Assembly (NCBI GenBank): GCA_002296525.1
Contig: DBIA01000020.1
Location: 2,014-44,254 of the forward strand
Direction of reading: 5' to 3'
Source of the DNA: Candidatus Neomicrothrix sp. UBA814
Lineage (GTDB): Bacteria > Actinomycetota > Acidimicrobiia > Acidimicrobiales > Poriferisodalaceae
Length of the DNA: 42,241 bases
Shown here: positions 41,685 to 42,241 of the stretch, in pieces
How positions within the stretch are numbered: the stretch's first letter is position 1
Layout: each line of letters opens with the position of its first letter
Translations under genes and position numbers: made by a program
The notes under the pieces: generated by a model
Told to the model about the DNA's origin: nothing
Databases searched by the model: none
What the model saw: only the letters and a program-made list of their open reading frames with translations

Positions 41685-42068
41685 TTACTTGACTTCGACG
41701 GCGCCACCGGCAGCTTCGATAGCTTCCTTGGCTTTGTCGGCGTCTTCTTTGGAAACTCCTTCGAGGATGTTACTTGGTGCACCTTCGACAAGATCTTTGG
41801 CTTCTTTGAGGCCGAGGCTAGTAAGGCCGCGGACTTCTTTGATTACCTGGATTTTCTTGTCACCAGCGCCTGTGAGGACAACATCAAACTCGTCTTTCTC
41901 TTCTGCGGCTGCGCCGCCGGCGTCGCCGCCCCCAGCCGCCGCCATCATGACGGGCGCTGCGGCAGCTGCGGTGACATCAAATGTCTCCTCAAATGCCTTT
42001 TTCAGTTCGACGAGTTCGAGCACGGACATGTTGCCGATTGCCTCGATGATCTCTTCGGTGGTTGCCAT
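41685..42068 (-). CDS. rplL: 50S ribosomal protein L7/L12
   Basis: L7/L12 forms the flexible stalk that recruits translation factors. The 127-residue protein has the dimerisation domain EEIIEAIGNMSVLELVELKK, an Ala/Gly-rich hinge (about residues 35-55), and the C-terminal domain EKDEFDVVLTGAGDKKIQVI, VRGLTSLGLKEAKDLVEGAP and AKEAIEAAGGAVEVK. AGGAG lies seven bases before ATG 42068. It follows the rplJ end by 114 bases. Confidence 0.98.
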   Translation of the reverse strand: MATTEEIIEAIGNMSVLELVELKKAFEETFDVTAAAAAPVMMAAAGGGDAGGAAAEEKDEFDVVLTGAGDKKIQVIKEVRGLTSLGLKEAKDLVEGAPSNILEGVSKEDADKAKEAIEAAGGAVEVK

Positions 42069-42104
42069 TTCTTTCTCCTAGCTTGCTAGTTCTGTTAGAT
42101 GCAA

Positions 42105-42119
42105 CATCGCTGAGCGATG
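42105..42119 (-). promoter_or_regulatory. Small hairpin between rplJ and rplL
   Basis: CATCGC (42105-42110) and GCGATG (42114-42119) form a 6-bp stem with a 3-base loop, 37 bases upstream of the rplL start. Its role is unknown; it may affect rplL translation or mRNA processing. Confidence 0.25.
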
Positions 42120-42171
42120 TGCGGTTGACTTCTTACGATTTCTTCTTGGCTGGGTTTTCTTCGCCGCCTCT

Positions 42172-42241
42172 GGCTCTGCAGCCTAAGCCTCTGGTTCAGC
42201 CTCTGGCTCTGGCTCTGCAGCCTCAGCCTCCGGTTCAGCCT
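42172..42241. repeat. Direct repeat coding the acidic L10 tail (two 31-base copies, 39-base period)
   Basis: Copy one is 42172-42202 and copy two 42211-42241. They differ at two positions only. The copies encode alternating Ala, Glu and Pro on the minus strand. At one differing position plus-strand C in copy two is A in copy one, which turns a GAG codon into TAG and ends the upstream protein. The repeat may continue past the window edge. Confidence 0.75.
42183..42241 (-). CDS. rplJ: 50S ribosomal protein L10, C-terminal end (partial)
   Basis: Only the last 18 codons or so are inside the window: a run of Ala, Glu and Pro (EPEAEAAEPEPEAEPEA) ending at TAG 42185-42183. The identity rests on position directly upstream of rplL and on the known Ala/Glu-rich tails of actinobacterial L10. 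Past the TAG the same frame continues for 34 codons with the same composition (AAEPEAAKK...) and then basic residues, ending at TAG 42080-42078 shortly before rplL, so the stop may be recent. Confidence 0.7.
   Translation of the reverse strand, partial: AEPEAEAAEPEPEAEPEA

Noticed and set aside
1..42241. tRNA, rRNA, CRISPR, insertion sequences, prophage or attachment sites
   Set aside because: I saw no cloverleaf-like segment, spaced repeats, transposase or integrase, or terminal inverted repeats in the window.

Overview
The window is one nearly continuous block of minus-strand housekeeping genes from a bacterium of moderate G+C (my visual estimate is about 50%). It reads, from high to low coordinates, as the L7/L12-RNA polymerase operon, the str operon, the S10-spc-alpha ribosomal operons, and then a cell-wall and tRNA-modification cluster. 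The lineage is most likely Actinomycetota, and I would guess an Acidimicrobiia-like group. Supporting points are the charged coiled-coil insert in the beta' subunit (about residues 150-270), the short LID-less adenylate kinase, and the order rplM-rpsI-glmM-glmS-acpS-nnr-alr-tsaE-tsaB-rimI-tsaD. The class assignment is inference; no 16S rRNA is present.

Region by region (all minus strand unless noted): 42241-37908 holds the rplJ 3' end, rplL and rpoB; 37861-33390 holds rpoC and an unrecognised lipoprotein; 33317-28560 holds a candidate promoter with a hairpin leader, then rpsL, rpsG, fusA, tuf and rpsJ. A 223-nt gap (28337-28559) full of hairpins separates rpsJ from rplC. 28336-14093 is the S10-spc-alpha run from rplC to rplQ, including secY and adk. 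14086-11663 is an accessory interruption: an RraA/aldolase-like gene abutting rplQ, and the only plus-strand gene, a D-aminoacylase-type amidohydrolase. 11625-1 holds truA, rplM, rpsI, glmM, a giant glmS, acpS, nnr, alr, tsaE, tsaB, rimI and the start of tsaD.

The genes serve transcription (rpoA, rpoB, rpoC), translation (ribosomal proteins, EF-G, EF-Tu, TruA, t6A synthesis by TsaB/D/E), secretion (SecY), nucleotide balance (Adk), and the early steps of envelope building (GlmS to GlmM for amino sugars, Alr for D-Ala, AcpS for fatty-acid carrier activation).

Most of the window is ordinary. The points worth a second look are: (1) a 1131-residue GlmS whose glutaminase domain is split by a helical insert of about 135 residues, and which has a C-terminal domain of about 300 residues in place of the usual catalytic tail; (2) an RpoC in which all four cysteines of the second zinc site are replaced; (3) absence of map and infA between adk and rpmJ, with an overlapping 47-codon ORF in their place; (4) the catabolic gene pair inserted between rplQ and truA; (5) a hairpin-rich leader before rplC; (6) an in-frame TAG in the repeat-coded acidic tail of L10. 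No tRNA, rRNA, CRISPR array, insertion sequence or prophage was seen, and no gene-free stretch exceeds 300 bases.
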